Below are positions 1-5,062 of a stretch of 6,954 bases of DNA, in pieces (within the stretch, counting starts at the first letter, position 1; each line of letters starts with the position of its first letter). The stretch comes from Nitrososphaeraceae archaeon. GTDB lineage: Archaea; Thermoproteota; Nitrososphaeria; Nitrososphaerales; Nitrosopumilaceae. Made by a program: the position numbers and the translations under genes. The DNA lies in assembly GCA_025922755.1 (NCBI GenBank), contig JAICHE010000060.1, positions 1 through 6,954 on the forward strand, in the 5' to 3' direction. The notes beneath the pieces were generated by a model that saw only the letters and a program-made list of their open reading frames with translations, made no database searches and was not told the DNA's origin.

Positions 1-2
1 AG

Positions 3-248
3 TTTTGCAAAGATAGCGAGTTTGCAGCAACTGAATGGGCAATAAAGCATGGATGTAAAGATAACGACTCGCAATTAAGCATAGAAGTCACAGAACCTGA
101 TTGCAACCCAGCATATCCTGATGTTTGTATTCCCTCACCTCCGCCGGATTTGGATTGTAGCGATATAGAGTACAGAGACTTTGAAGTGTTGCAACCTGAT
201 CCACACAAATTTGATGGAAACTATGACGGAATTGGCTGTGAAAGTTAA
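3..248 (+). CDS. Excalibur-domain secreted protein, C-terminal part (probably thermonuclease-like); 5' end outside window
   Basis: An open frame of 81 residues enters from the left edge and stops with TAA at 246-248. The visible part has six cysteines (C2, C18, C34, C42, C52, C79 counted from base 3), which suggests an extracytoplasmic, disulfide-bonded protein. A proline-rich linker (CIPSPPPDLDC) leads into a tail ending FDGNYDGIGCES, which matches the Excalibur calcium-binding pattern DxDxDGxxCE. The Asp, Asn and Asp of the loop are the presumed calcium ligands, and Cys52 and Cys79 probably pair. In bacteria and thaumarchaea this module is often found at the C-terminus of secreted staphylococcal-nuclease-like (thermonuclease) proteins, and the segment before the linker (EFAATEWAIKHGC) resembles the end of such a domain. 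The catalytic part lies outside the window, so the nuclease assignment is inference; the Excalibur motif is seen directly. It is convergent with the small gene at 285-425. Confidence 0.85.
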   Translation, partial: FCKDSEFAATEWAIKHGCKDNDSQLSIEVTEPDCNPAYPDVCIPSPPPDLDCSDIEYRDFEVLQPDPHKFDGNYDGIGCES

Positions 249-284
249 TTCAGAAAAATTATGAAGCCCATCTTAGAGTAAAAA

Positions 285-425
285 TCAAAAAGAGTTTTCA
301 GTATTTTCCTCGCAAATTGCGTGAATTTCGCCATCAGGATGAAAGCAATTATCCCCTGTATGGTAATGGTTTGTAGTATCATCAGATTTGCAACATTCAG
401 GAGAGCAGTCGCAGGAAGACACCAT
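285..425 (-). CDS. Tiny Cys/His-rich protein, probable metal binder (46 aa)
   Basis: A short minus-strand frame starts with ATG at 425 and stops with TGA at 285. It encodes 46 residues with six cysteines (5, 7, 11, 12, 27, 38) and four histidines (20, 22, 29, 35). The start MVSSCDCSPECCKSDD has a CxC and a CC pair, followed by HYH and a C-x-H pair. Such density of metal ligands in so short a protein is very unlikely in random A+T-rich DNA, and it suggests binding of zinc, copper or an iron-sulfur centre. No signal peptide or membrane segment is present, so it should be cytoplasmic. A TATA-like TTTAAA lies about 31 bases before the ATG, and a T-rich stretch follows the stop. The histidine kinase gene ends 80 bases upstream on the same strand. 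The family is not recognised and the metal is unknown. The overlapping plus-strand frame is read as its shadow. Confidence 0.68.
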   Translation of the reverse strand: MVSSCDCSPECCKSDDTTNHYHTGDNCFHPDGEIHAICEENTENSF

Positions 426-455
426 TTTTCTCAAAAAAATTCGCCCCATATTTCA

Positions 456-461
456 TTTAAA
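456..461 (-). promoter_or_regulatory. TATA-like box for the Cys/His-rich protein
   Basis: TTTAAA, inside TTTCTTTAAATGAAA on the minus strand, lies 31-36 bases upstream of the ATG at 425. This spacing fits an archaeal promoter with a leader of a few bases. It means the small gene can be transcribed separately from the kinase gene upstream. Confidence 0.45.
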
Positions 462-505
462 GAAATTCAGCTTTTTACTAGGGGGAATGAGGGTATGGAA
501 TGAGA

Positions 506-1579
506 TTATTCTACAGGTAGTTTGATTGTAAAGACTTTGGGATTGTTTTTAGCAAAAATTATTCCCCCATGGTTTTGTATAATATTTTTGCAGCTTATCA
601 GACCAAGGCCAGTACCTTTTTGTTTTGTTGTGGTCATTGATTCAAACAAGGTAGGTAAAATTCCATCAGGTATTTCTTTTCCAGAATCAAAAATTTCAAT
701 GATCACATGTTGTTTCTCTTTACTGGTCTTTATCTGAATTGTTCCATCATTATCTCCAATTGACTGGATAGAATTAACAAGTAAATTCACAAAGACAATC
801 TGAAGTTGTTCCCTATCTCCAGATATATCAATATCAGTGTCATTAATTTCAATTTTGATGTTCTTTGGAATAGAAACACAATCTAGTGCAGAAGAGATAC
901 AAGAAGACAAAGAAATACTTTCTTTTTGCAAAGGACGTATCCTGATAAAATCTAAAACTTCGTTTACCTGGTGAGATATTCTTTCAAGATTTTTGGCAGC
1001 TACATCAAGTTTTTCTTGAATAGATGTATCAGAAATTTTAGTATCAGGGTTGCTTTGTCTCATCAAGTTAATTGACATGTTGATGTTAGACAAAGGGTTT
1101 CTAATGTCATGGGCAACTCTAGATGTAACTTCTCCGAGCATTGTCATTTTTTCTTGTTTGCTTTTTTCTTCTGATTTTTCTATTTTATTTTTCAAGAATT
1201 CAATTTCAGAGAGATCCTTTCCTGTTACTAAATATCCTTCCAAATATCCCTGCTCATTATGTAGTGCAGCACCACTCCAAACAGAAGGGAAACAAACACC
1301 GTCTTTTTTTATAACTTCTAATGGAACTCCTGTTTTTAATTTCTCTGAAACTAGTGCACCCATTGCAGAGATTGCTTTTTGCCTGTCTTTCTCAGAAACC
1401 ATATCTATTGGACCATTCATTCCCATCAATTCCTCTTTTTTATAACCAAAATTTTGTGCATAGATTTCATTGCAATCAAGAATTTTTCCTTCCTTATCCA
1501 AAAAAACAAGCATGTCTGGGCTCGTTTCAAACACAATTTTTAGGATTTTTTGAAAAGAAATAACACCATTTTGTCCCAT
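506..1579 (-). CDS. Soluble PAS-domain sensor histidine kinase
   Basis: This 357-residue protein is a complete sensor kinase without any membrane segment, so it should sense a cytoplasmic signal. A PAS domain spans about residues 10-125 (SPDMLVFLDKEGKILDCNE near its start, GYLVTGKDLSE near its end). A short charged helix, about 125-150, joins it to the HisKA dimerisation domain. The H-box is RVAHDIRNPL, with His157 as the presumed phosphorylated residue. The ATPase domain shows an N-box (NLLVNS, Asn265 and Asn269), a G1 box (DSGKEIP, from Asp298) and a G2 box (GTGLGL, 322-327). The G1 box is unusual because the second glycine of the usual DxGxG is Glu302. No receiver-domain gene lies next to it, so the partner is unknown. 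Start choice: ATG at 1579, with a TATA-like box 26-31 bases upstream. The PAS ligand cannot be read from the sequence. Confidence 0.95.
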   Translation of the reverse strand: MGQNGVISFQKILKIVFETSPDMLVFLDKEGKILDCNEIYAQNFGYKKEELMGMNGPIDMVSEKDRQKAISAMGALVSEKLKTGVPLEVIKKDGVCFPSVWSGAALHNEQGYLEGYLVTGKDLSEIEFLKNKIEKSEEKSKQEKMTMLGEVTSRVAHDIRNPLSNINMSINLMRQSNPDTKISDTSIQEKLDVAAKNLERISHQVNEVLDFIRIRPLQKESISLSSCISSALDCVSIPKNIKIEINDTDIDISGDREQLQIVFVNLLVNSIQSIGDNDGTIQIKTSKEKQHVIIEIFDSGKEIPDGILPTLFESMTTTKQKGTGLGLISCKNIIQNHGGIIFAKNNPKVFTIKLPVE

Positions 1580-1604
1580 ATCTCTTGTTATACTATAGTA
1601 TCCT

Positions 1605-1610
1605 CATAAA
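1605..1610 (-). promoter_or_regulatory. TATA-like box for the histidine kinase
   Basis: TTTATG (minus strand, in GAATTTATGAGG) lies 26-31 bases before the kinase ATG. This suits a nearly leaderless transcript. A short perfect palindrome, TACTATAGTA at 1591-1600, sits between the box and the start codon and could mark the transcription start region or bind a regulator. Confidence 0.4.
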
Positions 1611-1811
1611 TTCTTCTAATGTTGAAAATTAGTTAGAATTTGAAATAAATGCATTGTGATTAATTATAATTTGGATTTGGAAATTTTTTTAAAAGTTGTT
1701 TTGGAAAAAAATGTTTTAAGATTTTTCAAATTTAATGTGACAGTGTTATGTTAAAATGTTTCATGACAATTTTTTTGTAGCCAAAAATTAATTTGTGTAA
1801 GATCAATACAA

Positions 1812-1848
1812 TGCAAACAATACAGAATTTTTATTTTTATTGTTTGCA
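1812..1848. repeat. 11-bp perfect inverted repeat, operator-like
   Basis: TGCAAACAATA (1812-1822) is the exact reverse complement of TATTGTTTGCA (1838-1848), with 15 bases between the arms. The right arm overlaps a second, tighter hairpin: TTTTATTG (1835-1842) pairs with CAATAAAA (1847-1854) around a 4-base loop, so the two structures cannot form together. The repeat lies immediately before an A+T-rich TATA-like stretch (1851-1868) that could drive the zinc-ribbon gene, a placement typical of an operator. Chance pairing is easier in such A+T-rich DNA, so function is unproven. Confidence 0.45.
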
Positions 1849-1950
1849 ATAAAATAAAATTAAATTTCACAAAATTTTTCTAGCTATGTTTGTAATTTGT
1901 AAGCTTGTTTTGAAGAGATTAGTTATGTGCAAAAAACAACAAAAGAATTT

Positions 1951-2091
1951 ATGGCACAAGTAATTGTTGAAAATAATTTCAACAACAAAAACAAACAAGC
2001 ATTAAAAACAACAACAAAAAAATGTTTTTTTTGCAAAGCATTGTTTCCAATTGAATACAAACACTGTCCAAATTGTAGCATGTTAAGATAA
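1951..2091 (+). CDS. Small zinc-ribbon protein (46 aa)
   Basis: ATG at 1951 opens a 46-codon frame ending with TAA at 2089-2091. The N-terminal half is polar and rich in Asn, Lys and Thr. The C-terminal half is a compact zinc ribbon: CFFC (Cys25, Cys28) and CPNC (Cys39, Cys42), two CxxC knuckles ten residues apart, ending three residues before the basic C-terminus MLR. The protein is little more than a basic tail plus one zinc site, which fits binding to nucleic acid, ribosome or another protein; the role is not known. An in-frame GTG at 1927 would add eight residues (MQKTTKEF) and cannot be excluded; a stop at 1900 limits any further extension. No clear TATA box stands 25-30 bases before either start. 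The A+T-rich stretch at 1851-1868 would give a leader of roughly 40-65 bases. It appears to stand alone. Confidence 0.75.
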   Translation: MAQVIVENNFNNKNKQALKTTTKKCFFCKALFPIEYKHCPNCSMLR

Positions 2092-2152
2092 AGCAATTCA
2101 GCCTTGGCTTTACTGTAACATGTAATGATAACGTAAGACGTGTTGTAATAGA

Positions 2153-2179
2153 GTTGTATTGCTATTTCTAATATACAAC
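2153..2179. repeat. Short inverted repeat between convergent small genes
   Basis: GTTGTAT (2153-2159) and ATACAAC (2173-2179) are exact reverse complements with a 13-base loop. They lie between the stop of the zinc-ribbon gene (2091) and the stop of the convergent frame (2184). The position suits a transcript end for either gene, but the stem is short and A+T-rich, and there is no long T run after it. Confidence 0.3.
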
Positions 2180-2183
2180 AAAG

Positions 2184-2366
2184 TTATCTACAATACATGA
2201 ACACCATGCTGCATAAAAATTTCAAATATGAAATTTTAATCAAACCAATCAAAATACCTGCAACCAATAACGTTGCAATTATTTTTAGAAAGTGAATTTC
2301 AGATTGTGCTAGGTCTTTACCTAACACAAACCGTTCACCAGTCGCCTCTTGTGCGCCACTATACAT
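2184..2366 (-). CDS. Possible small membrane protein (60 aa), hypothetical
   Basis: ATG at 2366 opens a 60-codon frame ending with TAA at 2184. The first 24 residues are polar with several charges (GAQEATGERFVLGKDLAQSE). A hydrophobic segment follows from about residue 27 to 43 (LKIIATLLVAGILIGL), then a mixed hydrophobic tail with two cysteines. One or two membrane passes are plausible. In favour of a real gene: its early codons are richer in G+C than the surrounding spacer, and an AAATTAAATTTC box lies about 28-33 bases before the ATG. Against it: the length is short, the tail is odd, and no family is recognised. It is divergent from the AIM24-family gene at 2459 and convergent with the zinc-ribbon gene. 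No function is proposed. Confidence 0.42.
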   Translation of the reverse strand: MYSGAQEATGERFVLGKDLAQSEIHFLKIIATLLVAGILIGLIKISYLKFLCSMVFMYCR

Positions 2367-2390
2367 AAAAAGTGATCAGAAAGAAACTTT

Positions 2391-2401
2391 GAAATTTAAT
2401 T
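2391..2401 (-). promoter_or_regulatory. TATA-like box for the 60-aa membrane protein
   Basis: On the minus strand AATTAAATTTC is centred about 30 bases upstream of the ATG at 2366. It lies in the 92-base divergent spacer shared with the AIM24-family gene. Confidence is limited by the high A+T content of the spacer. Confidence 0.3.
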
Positions 2402-2420
2402 TTTCAAGGAACTCAATTTC

Positions 2421-2436
2421 CATAAAATCTTAATTC
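2421..2436 (+). promoter_or_regulatory. TATA-like region for the AIM24-family gene
   Basis: CATAAAATCTTAATTC ends about 23 bases before the ATG at 2459, so a box inside it sits at the expected distance for a leaderless or nearly leaderless archaeal transcript. The exact core cannot be fixed by eye. Confidence 0.4.
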
Positions 2437-2458
2437 CAAGTTCTTTTGATTCTTAGTT

Positions 2459-3130
2459 ATGAACTATGAAATCATTAAAAATCCAATGGGATTAATAGAG
2501 TTTACACTCAAAAAAGGAGAATCCGTAACAGCTGAAGCCGCTGCTATGGTGTTCATTAGAGGAGAAATTGAGACAAATACTAGAATGAGAAAAAGTGGTT
2601 TTCTCAAATCACTGAAGGCAGCAGCCTTTGGTGGCGAATCATTCTTTGTAAACGAGTTTATCGCACACGAAGACGACTGTACATTAGGACTTACAGGCAA
2701 TATGCTAGGCGACATCGAGGTAATTCATGTAGATGAGGAATACATTATTCAGTCAGGTGCATTTGTTGGCTCAACCAACGGTCTGACCCTTGATACAGAA
2801 TGGCAGGGATTCACAAAAGGAATCTTTGGAAGCAACCTCTTCATGTTAAAGACCATGGGAAAAGGAGACATGTTTGTTAATGGTTGGGGAGGAATCATCT
2901 CAAAAAAATTAGAACCAGGAGAAAAGATGATTCTTGACAACTATCAGCTAGTCGCCCTAAGCTCAAGTGCACAATACAGAGTATCAAAACACGGAAGCTT
3001 GAAAACCTCTTTGTTTGGAGGAGAGGCTTTGGTAATAGAGATTACAGGTCCCGGAACCGTTTACATGCAAACAAAAAACTTTATGGAGTTTGTTCGAGCG
3101 ATAATCCCATACCTACCAAAAAGAAACTAG
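2459..3130 (+). CDS. AIM24 family protein (TIGR00266 / DUF124-like)
   Basis: This 223-residue protein matches the AIM24 family (formerly DUF124, the TIGR00266 type), soluble beta-rich proteins named after yeast AIM24 and widespread in bacteria and archaea with no settled biochemical role. It has the family's glycine-rich layout: an N-terminal part around GESVTAEAAAM (20-30), the FGGESFFVNEF stretch (57-67), a central block AFVGSTNGLTLD (101-112) followed by GIFGSNLFML, then NGWGGI (141-146), and a final FGGEALVIEITGPGTVYMQT stretch (186-205). Length is typical and no segment is missing. There is no signal peptide or clear membrane helix, so it is predicted cytoplasmic. The start is the ATG at 2459 with an upstream TATA-like region and no Shine-Dalgarno sequence. 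It is monocistronic, being convergent with the small membrane protein at 3169-3447. Membership is well supported; function is not. Confidence 0.92.
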   Translation: MNYEIIKNPMGLIEFTLKKGESVTAEAAAMVFIRGEIETNTRMRKSGFLKSLKAAAFGGESFFVNEFIAHEDDCTLGLTGNMLGDIEVIHVDEEYIIQSGAFVGSTNGLTLDTEWQGFTKGIFGSNLFMLKTMGKGDMFVNGWGGIISKKLEPGEKMILDNYQLVALSSSAQYRVSKHGSLKTSLFGGEALVIEITGPGTVYMQTKNFMEFVRAIIPYLPKRN

Positions 3131-3168
3131 AATGATGGAACTTTTCAAATCTCTTTGCTGATTTAAAG

Positions 3169-3447
3169 TTATTCCTCAGAGTATCTTCTTCCTTTTCTTT
3201 TACTCCAAAGATAATTCCCCAAGATTGCAAGCCCAATCACAATCACCAAGATTATAATTACCAAGTCGTAATTAACATCAGACAACCCAAGACCACCCCC
3301 TTCATATAATTCTGAGCATTTGTCTCCAAACTGAGGAACACACCACTCCATAAAGTCCTCAAAACTTTGTTGCTGAGAATAAATTTCATTGTAAGTTGTA
3401 GACAACACAACAATACCAACAACAAGTATGGAAATTTTAAGATACAA
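3169..3447 (-). CDS. Small membrane protein with two extracytoplasmic cysteines (92 aa), TTG start
   Basis: The 92-residue product has an N-terminal signal-like helix (KISILVVGIVVLSTTY, about 4-19). A polar middle part carries Cys36 and Cys44, eight apart, then GGGLGLSD. A second helix follows (LVIIILVIVIGLAILGNYLW, 62-81), ending in a basic tail (KRKGRR). The positive tail should be cytoplasmic and the two cysteines outside, probably as a disulfide. The only usable start for the whole signal region is TTG at 3445-3447, because an in-frame stop lies directly before it. A CTTTATCTC box 25-33 bases upstream supports a leaderless TTG-initiated transcript. If the N-terminal helix is cleaved, the mature protein is a short surface peptide anchored at its C-terminus. 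The family is not recognised. It is divergent from the zinc-finger gene at 3540. Confidence 0.72.
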   Translation of the reverse strand: MYLKISILVVGIVVLSTTYNEIYSQQQSFEDFMEWCVPQFGDKCSELYEGGGLGLSDVNYDLVIIILVIVIGLAILGNYLWSKRKGRRYSEE

Positions 3448-3471
3448 TTATTTTTGATTATTCTAGTTATA

Positions 3472-3480
3472 GAGATAAAG
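3472..3480 (-). promoter_or_regulatory. TATA-like box for the two-Cys membrane protein
   Basis: CTTTATCTC on the minus strand lies 25-33 bases before the TTG at 3447. This is the spacing expected if transcription starts at or just before the start codon, and it is the main reason to accept TTG as the start. Confidence 0.5.
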
Positions 3481-3507
3481 ATAGTGTAGAATTTTACAAT
3501 AACCATC

Positions 3508-3519
3508 TTAATTATAATC
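3508..3519 (+). promoter_or_regulatory. TATA box for the C2HC zinc-finger gene
   Basis: TTAATTATAATC contains a good archaeal TATA core (TTATAAT, 3512-3518) centred 25 bases before the ATG at 3540. It predicts a leaderless transcript for a gene of only 36 codons. Confidence 0.6.
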
Positions 3520-3539
3520 TGAGAAACCAACCATACCTT

Positions 3540-3647
3540 ATGACTTCATACTGCATTTTTTGCTCCTTTGCAGGTCAATCACAAGAAGAGCTAACAAATC
3601 ATTTTGTTACCTGCCAAGGCAAATCAAAGAAAAAACTCATCTGGTAA
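3540..3647 (+). CDS. 35-residue single C2HC zinc-finger protein
   Basis: ATG at 3540 and TAA at 3645-3647 enclose a 35-residue protein that is almost nothing but one zinc finger. Cys5 and Cys8 form CIFC, then twelve residues lead to His21 and Cys25. This gives C-x2-C-x12-H-x3-C, the spacing of a classical beta-beta-alpha finger with cysteine in place of the last histidine. A basic tail follows (GKSKKKLIW). Hydrophobic Phe10 and Leu18 stand near the usual core positions of such fingers. A well-placed TATA box precedes it and a run of seven T residues begins nine bases after the stop, so it has the marks of an independent transcription unit. DNA, RNA or protein binding are all possible. Its length could put it below some gene-caller thresholds. 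Confidence 0.78.
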   Translation: MTSYCIFCSFAGQSQEELTNHFVTCQGKSKKKLIW

Positions 3648-3653
3648 TCTCTC

Positions 3654-3662
3654 TCTTTTTTT
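3654..3662 (+). terminator. T-tract terminator after the zinc-finger gene
   Basis: A pyrimidine-rich stretch ending in seven T residues (3656-3662) lies just downstream of the TAA at 3647. Runs of T without a strong stem are usual archaeal terminators. Confidence 0.5.
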
Positions 3663-3685
3663 GCAATCTTGCATGATTTAGTGTT

Positions 3686-3838
3686 ATGGCTAGCTTTGCG
3701 ACAATTTCATGGTTAATCTTATGTACTAAGATCATCAGTGATGATTTACATATGAATTCCAGAGAATCAATACTTCAACACTTGCTCATAATTGATTCAG
3801 AAAAAGACTCGCTAGAAATTGAAGAATATGACTGCTAA
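3686..3838 (+). CDS. Doubtful small ORF (50 aa), hypothetical
   Basis: An ATG at 3686 opens 50 codons ending with TAA at 3836-3838. The product begins with a partly hydrophobic stretch (MASFATISWLILCTKII), and its second half is acidic and helical-looking (QHLLIIDSEKDSLEIEEYDC). An internal ATG at 3752 would give a 28-residue version made only of the second half. A run of six T residues (3845-3850) soon after the stop is compatible with a terminator. Neither start has a convincing TATA box, and the first lies only 24 bases after the T-tract of the previous gene. No family is recognised. It is included because the stretch is otherwise unexplained. Confidence 0.3.
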   Translation: MASFATISWLILCTKIISDDLHMNSRESILQHLLIIDSEKDSLEIEEYDC

Positions 3839-3844
3839 AAGAGG

Positions 3845-3873
3845 TTTTTTGGGAACAAATTTTGCGAATTTGT
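3845..3873. terminator. T-tract and hairpin between convergent genes
   Basis: A run of six T residues (3845-3850) is followed by an exact 7-bp stem: ACAAATT (3855-3861) and AATTTGT (3867-3873) with a 5-base loop. The stem ends three bases beyond the stop of the minus-strand propeller gene, a position that fits transcript termination or 3'-end stabilisation on either strand. Confidence 0.4.
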
Positions 3874-3876
3874 ATG

Positions 3877-4887
3877 CTAGTGATTACCAGGCATAGCTAT
3901 CCAGAAAGGGACCTTTGCCACTGGAATCACTTTTTGAATTTGCAATTTGGCCGTATCAATTACCACTAGTTCGTTTGTCTGAGTAACTCCCACATATAGC
4001 AAAGAACCATCATGGTTTGTGCGCAGACCATGAGGCCCATCACCTACGGGAATTATTTTTATCAGATCCATCGCATCAGAATCAATTACATTTACTAGAT
4101 TAGAGCCAATTCCAGAAACATATACTCGACTTCCACTAGGGTCAACATCAATTCCATGATGGCCTGTGCTTACAGGTATTCTTTTGATAATTTTTTGTTG
4201 TGCAACATCGATTACTGCAACATCAGAAGTTCCAATAGTTGCAACAAAGAGATATTTGTTATCAGGAGTTAGATCAAGATTGTGAGGGAGACTCTGAACT
4301 TGAATCAGATCAACAAGTTCAAGCGAGTTTACATCAATTATTCCAACTGTATCTCCTCCCTGAATTGTAACATATGCTGTGTTTCCATCAGAAGAAAATA
4401 CAATGTTGTGTGGAATTTTTCCAACGGGAATTTCTTTTATTATTGAAAAAGAATTTGTATTAATTACGCTCAGGGTTCCAGAATTTTCATTGGCTACAAA
4501 AGCCAAATCATCAGTGGGTGAAATTTTTACGCCCTTTGGAGTTTTACCAACTGGAATGGATGCCAAATTATTTCCCTTACTATCAAAGGCAAAAACAGTA
4601 TCACTTCCACTACTCGAAGCTAAAATCAGACTAGAATCTGAAGAGATGTCAAGATATGTCATTTTGGGACCTGCTGAAAAAATCTTTCCCTGATAATTCC
4701 CAATAGAGTCTTCTCCTTGGAGTGTAAAAAACAATTCAGGTTCTAGGGCCGATTGCATCACAAGTGGTTCTCGAGGAGACTCTTGACCAACAAAAGTAAT
4801 ACCTATTGCAACTGCAACTATTGCAACCGACCATCCAATAGCAGCTTTATCTACACTTGTCAAAGATGTTTTCCAAGAATGAGTCAC
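3877..4887 (-). CDS. Membrane-anchored YVTN-type beta-propeller protein
   Basis: The protein is a chain of YVTN-family (YncE-like) repeats of about 42 residues. Each repeat has a segment like PHNIVFSSDGNTAYV, a strand like TLSVINT or VAVIDV, and a link like IPVGKIP. At least six are visible, from the GPKMTYLDISSDSSLILAS segment to the C-terminus, so one six- or seven-bladed propeller is expected. A hydrophobic helix (AAIGWSVAIVAVAIGITFVG) comes first and should anchor the propeller outside the cell. I prefer the GTG at 4887 (MTHSWKTSLTSVDK), giving 336 residues. An in-frame GTG at 4962 would add 25 residues that look unlike a coding start, and a TTG at 4863 is also possible. Propellers of this group bind partner proteins, metals or ligands; no substrate can be read here. 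The blue-copper gene at 5063 is divergent from it, suggesting a shared envelope or redox role (inference). Confidence 0.88.
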   Translation of the reverse strand: MTHSWKTSLTSVDKAAIGWSVAIVAVAIGITFVGQESPREPLVMQSALEPELFFTLQGEDSIGNYQGKIFSAGPKMTYLDISSDSSLILASSSGSDTVFAFDSKGNNLASIPVGKTPKGVKISPTDDLAFVANENSGTLSVINTNSFSIIKEIPVGKIPHNIVFSSDGNTAYVTIQGGDTVGIIDVNSLELVDLIQVQSLPHNLDLTPDNKYLFVATIGTSDVAVIDVAQQKIIKRIPVSTGHHGIDVDPSGSRVYVSGIGSNLVNVIDSDAMDLIKIIPVGDGPHGLRTNHDGSLLYVGVTQTNELVVIDTAKLQIQKVIPVAKVPFWIAMPGNH

Positions 4888-4943
4888 ATTATTTGTTCTT
4901 TTATCAATAATGACAACAAAATTTTTGAAATGAAAACTATATG

Positions 4944-4958
4944 ATTTTAAATTTAAAC
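4944..4958 (-). promoter_or_regulatory. A+T-rich TATA-like region for the propeller gene
   Basis: GTTTAAATTTAAAAT on the minus strand is the best TATA-like sequence before the propeller gene. It would start transcription near 4920-4930 and leave a leader of about 35-40 bases before the GTG at 4887. It also overlaps the possible upstream extension of the frame, so a start at 4962 would require a different promoter. Confidence 0.35.
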
Positions 4959-4963
4959 ACACC

Positions 4964-4980
4964 AGGGGTGAAATACCCCT
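4964..4980. promoter_or_regulatory. GC-rich palindrome in the propeller/plastocyanin divergent promoter
   Basis: AGGGGT (4964-4969) and ACCCCT (4975-4980) are perfect inverted arms around GAAAT. Such a GC-rich palindrome stands out in this A+T-rich spacer. It lies just upstream of the propeller TATA-like region and about 50 bases upstream of the plastocyanin TATA box, where one regulator could act on both genes. The protein that might bind it is unknown. Confidence 0.45.
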
Positions 4981-5031
4981 AGCATGATGAAGATCTTACT
5001 ATATGCTATTAGTATCACTAGAAAGGGCAAG

Positions 5032-5040
5032 TTTTTTATC
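5032..5040 (+). promoter_or_regulatory. TATA box for the plastocyanin-like gene
   Basis: TTTTTTATC is centred about 27 bases before the ATG at 5063. This predicts a leaderless or nearly leaderless transcript and supports that start codon. Confidence 0.55.
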
Positions 5041-5062
5041 TTTCCGGTAAAGTCTTGGATCA

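Larger units (their letters stand above)
1580..1950. other. A+T-rich intergenic region between divergent genes
   Basis: About 370 bases of very A+T-rich DNA separate the minus-strand kinase start from the plus-strand zinc-ribbon gene. Plus-strand frames opening here are short (25 codons or fewer, such as one from 1886) and none looks like a protein; I did not read every minus-strand frame base by base. The recognisable contents are the kinase promoter at the left end, the inverted repeats at 1812-1854 and a likely promoter box just after them. No tRNA or other RNA gene was recognised. Confidence 0.6.

Noticed and set aside
321..503. Plus-strand 60-codon frame
   Set aside because: It overlaps the minus-strand Cys/His-rich frame, has no promoter-like sequence at the right distance, and its product has no coherent domain or membrane pattern.
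1050..1445. Plus-strand 131-codon frame inside the kinase gene
   Set aside because: It lies wholly within the well-supported histidine kinase on the other strand, and its leucine/serine/phenylalanine-rich product is typical of an antisense shadow.
1886..1963. 25-codon plus-strand frame beginning at the ATG at 1886
   Set aside because: It ends within the zinc-ribbon gene in another frame and shows no motif.
3258..3530. Minus-strand 90-codon frame overlapping the two-Cys membrane protein
   Set aside because: It is another frame of the same DNA. The 3169-3447 frame has a proper signal helix, second helix and basic tail, whereas this one passes through the promoter region and has no clear pattern.
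4997..5014. TACTA...TAGTA inverted repeat in the divergent spacer
   Set aside because: Five-base arms in A+T-rich DNA are expected by chance; the GC-rich palindrome nearby is much more distinctive.
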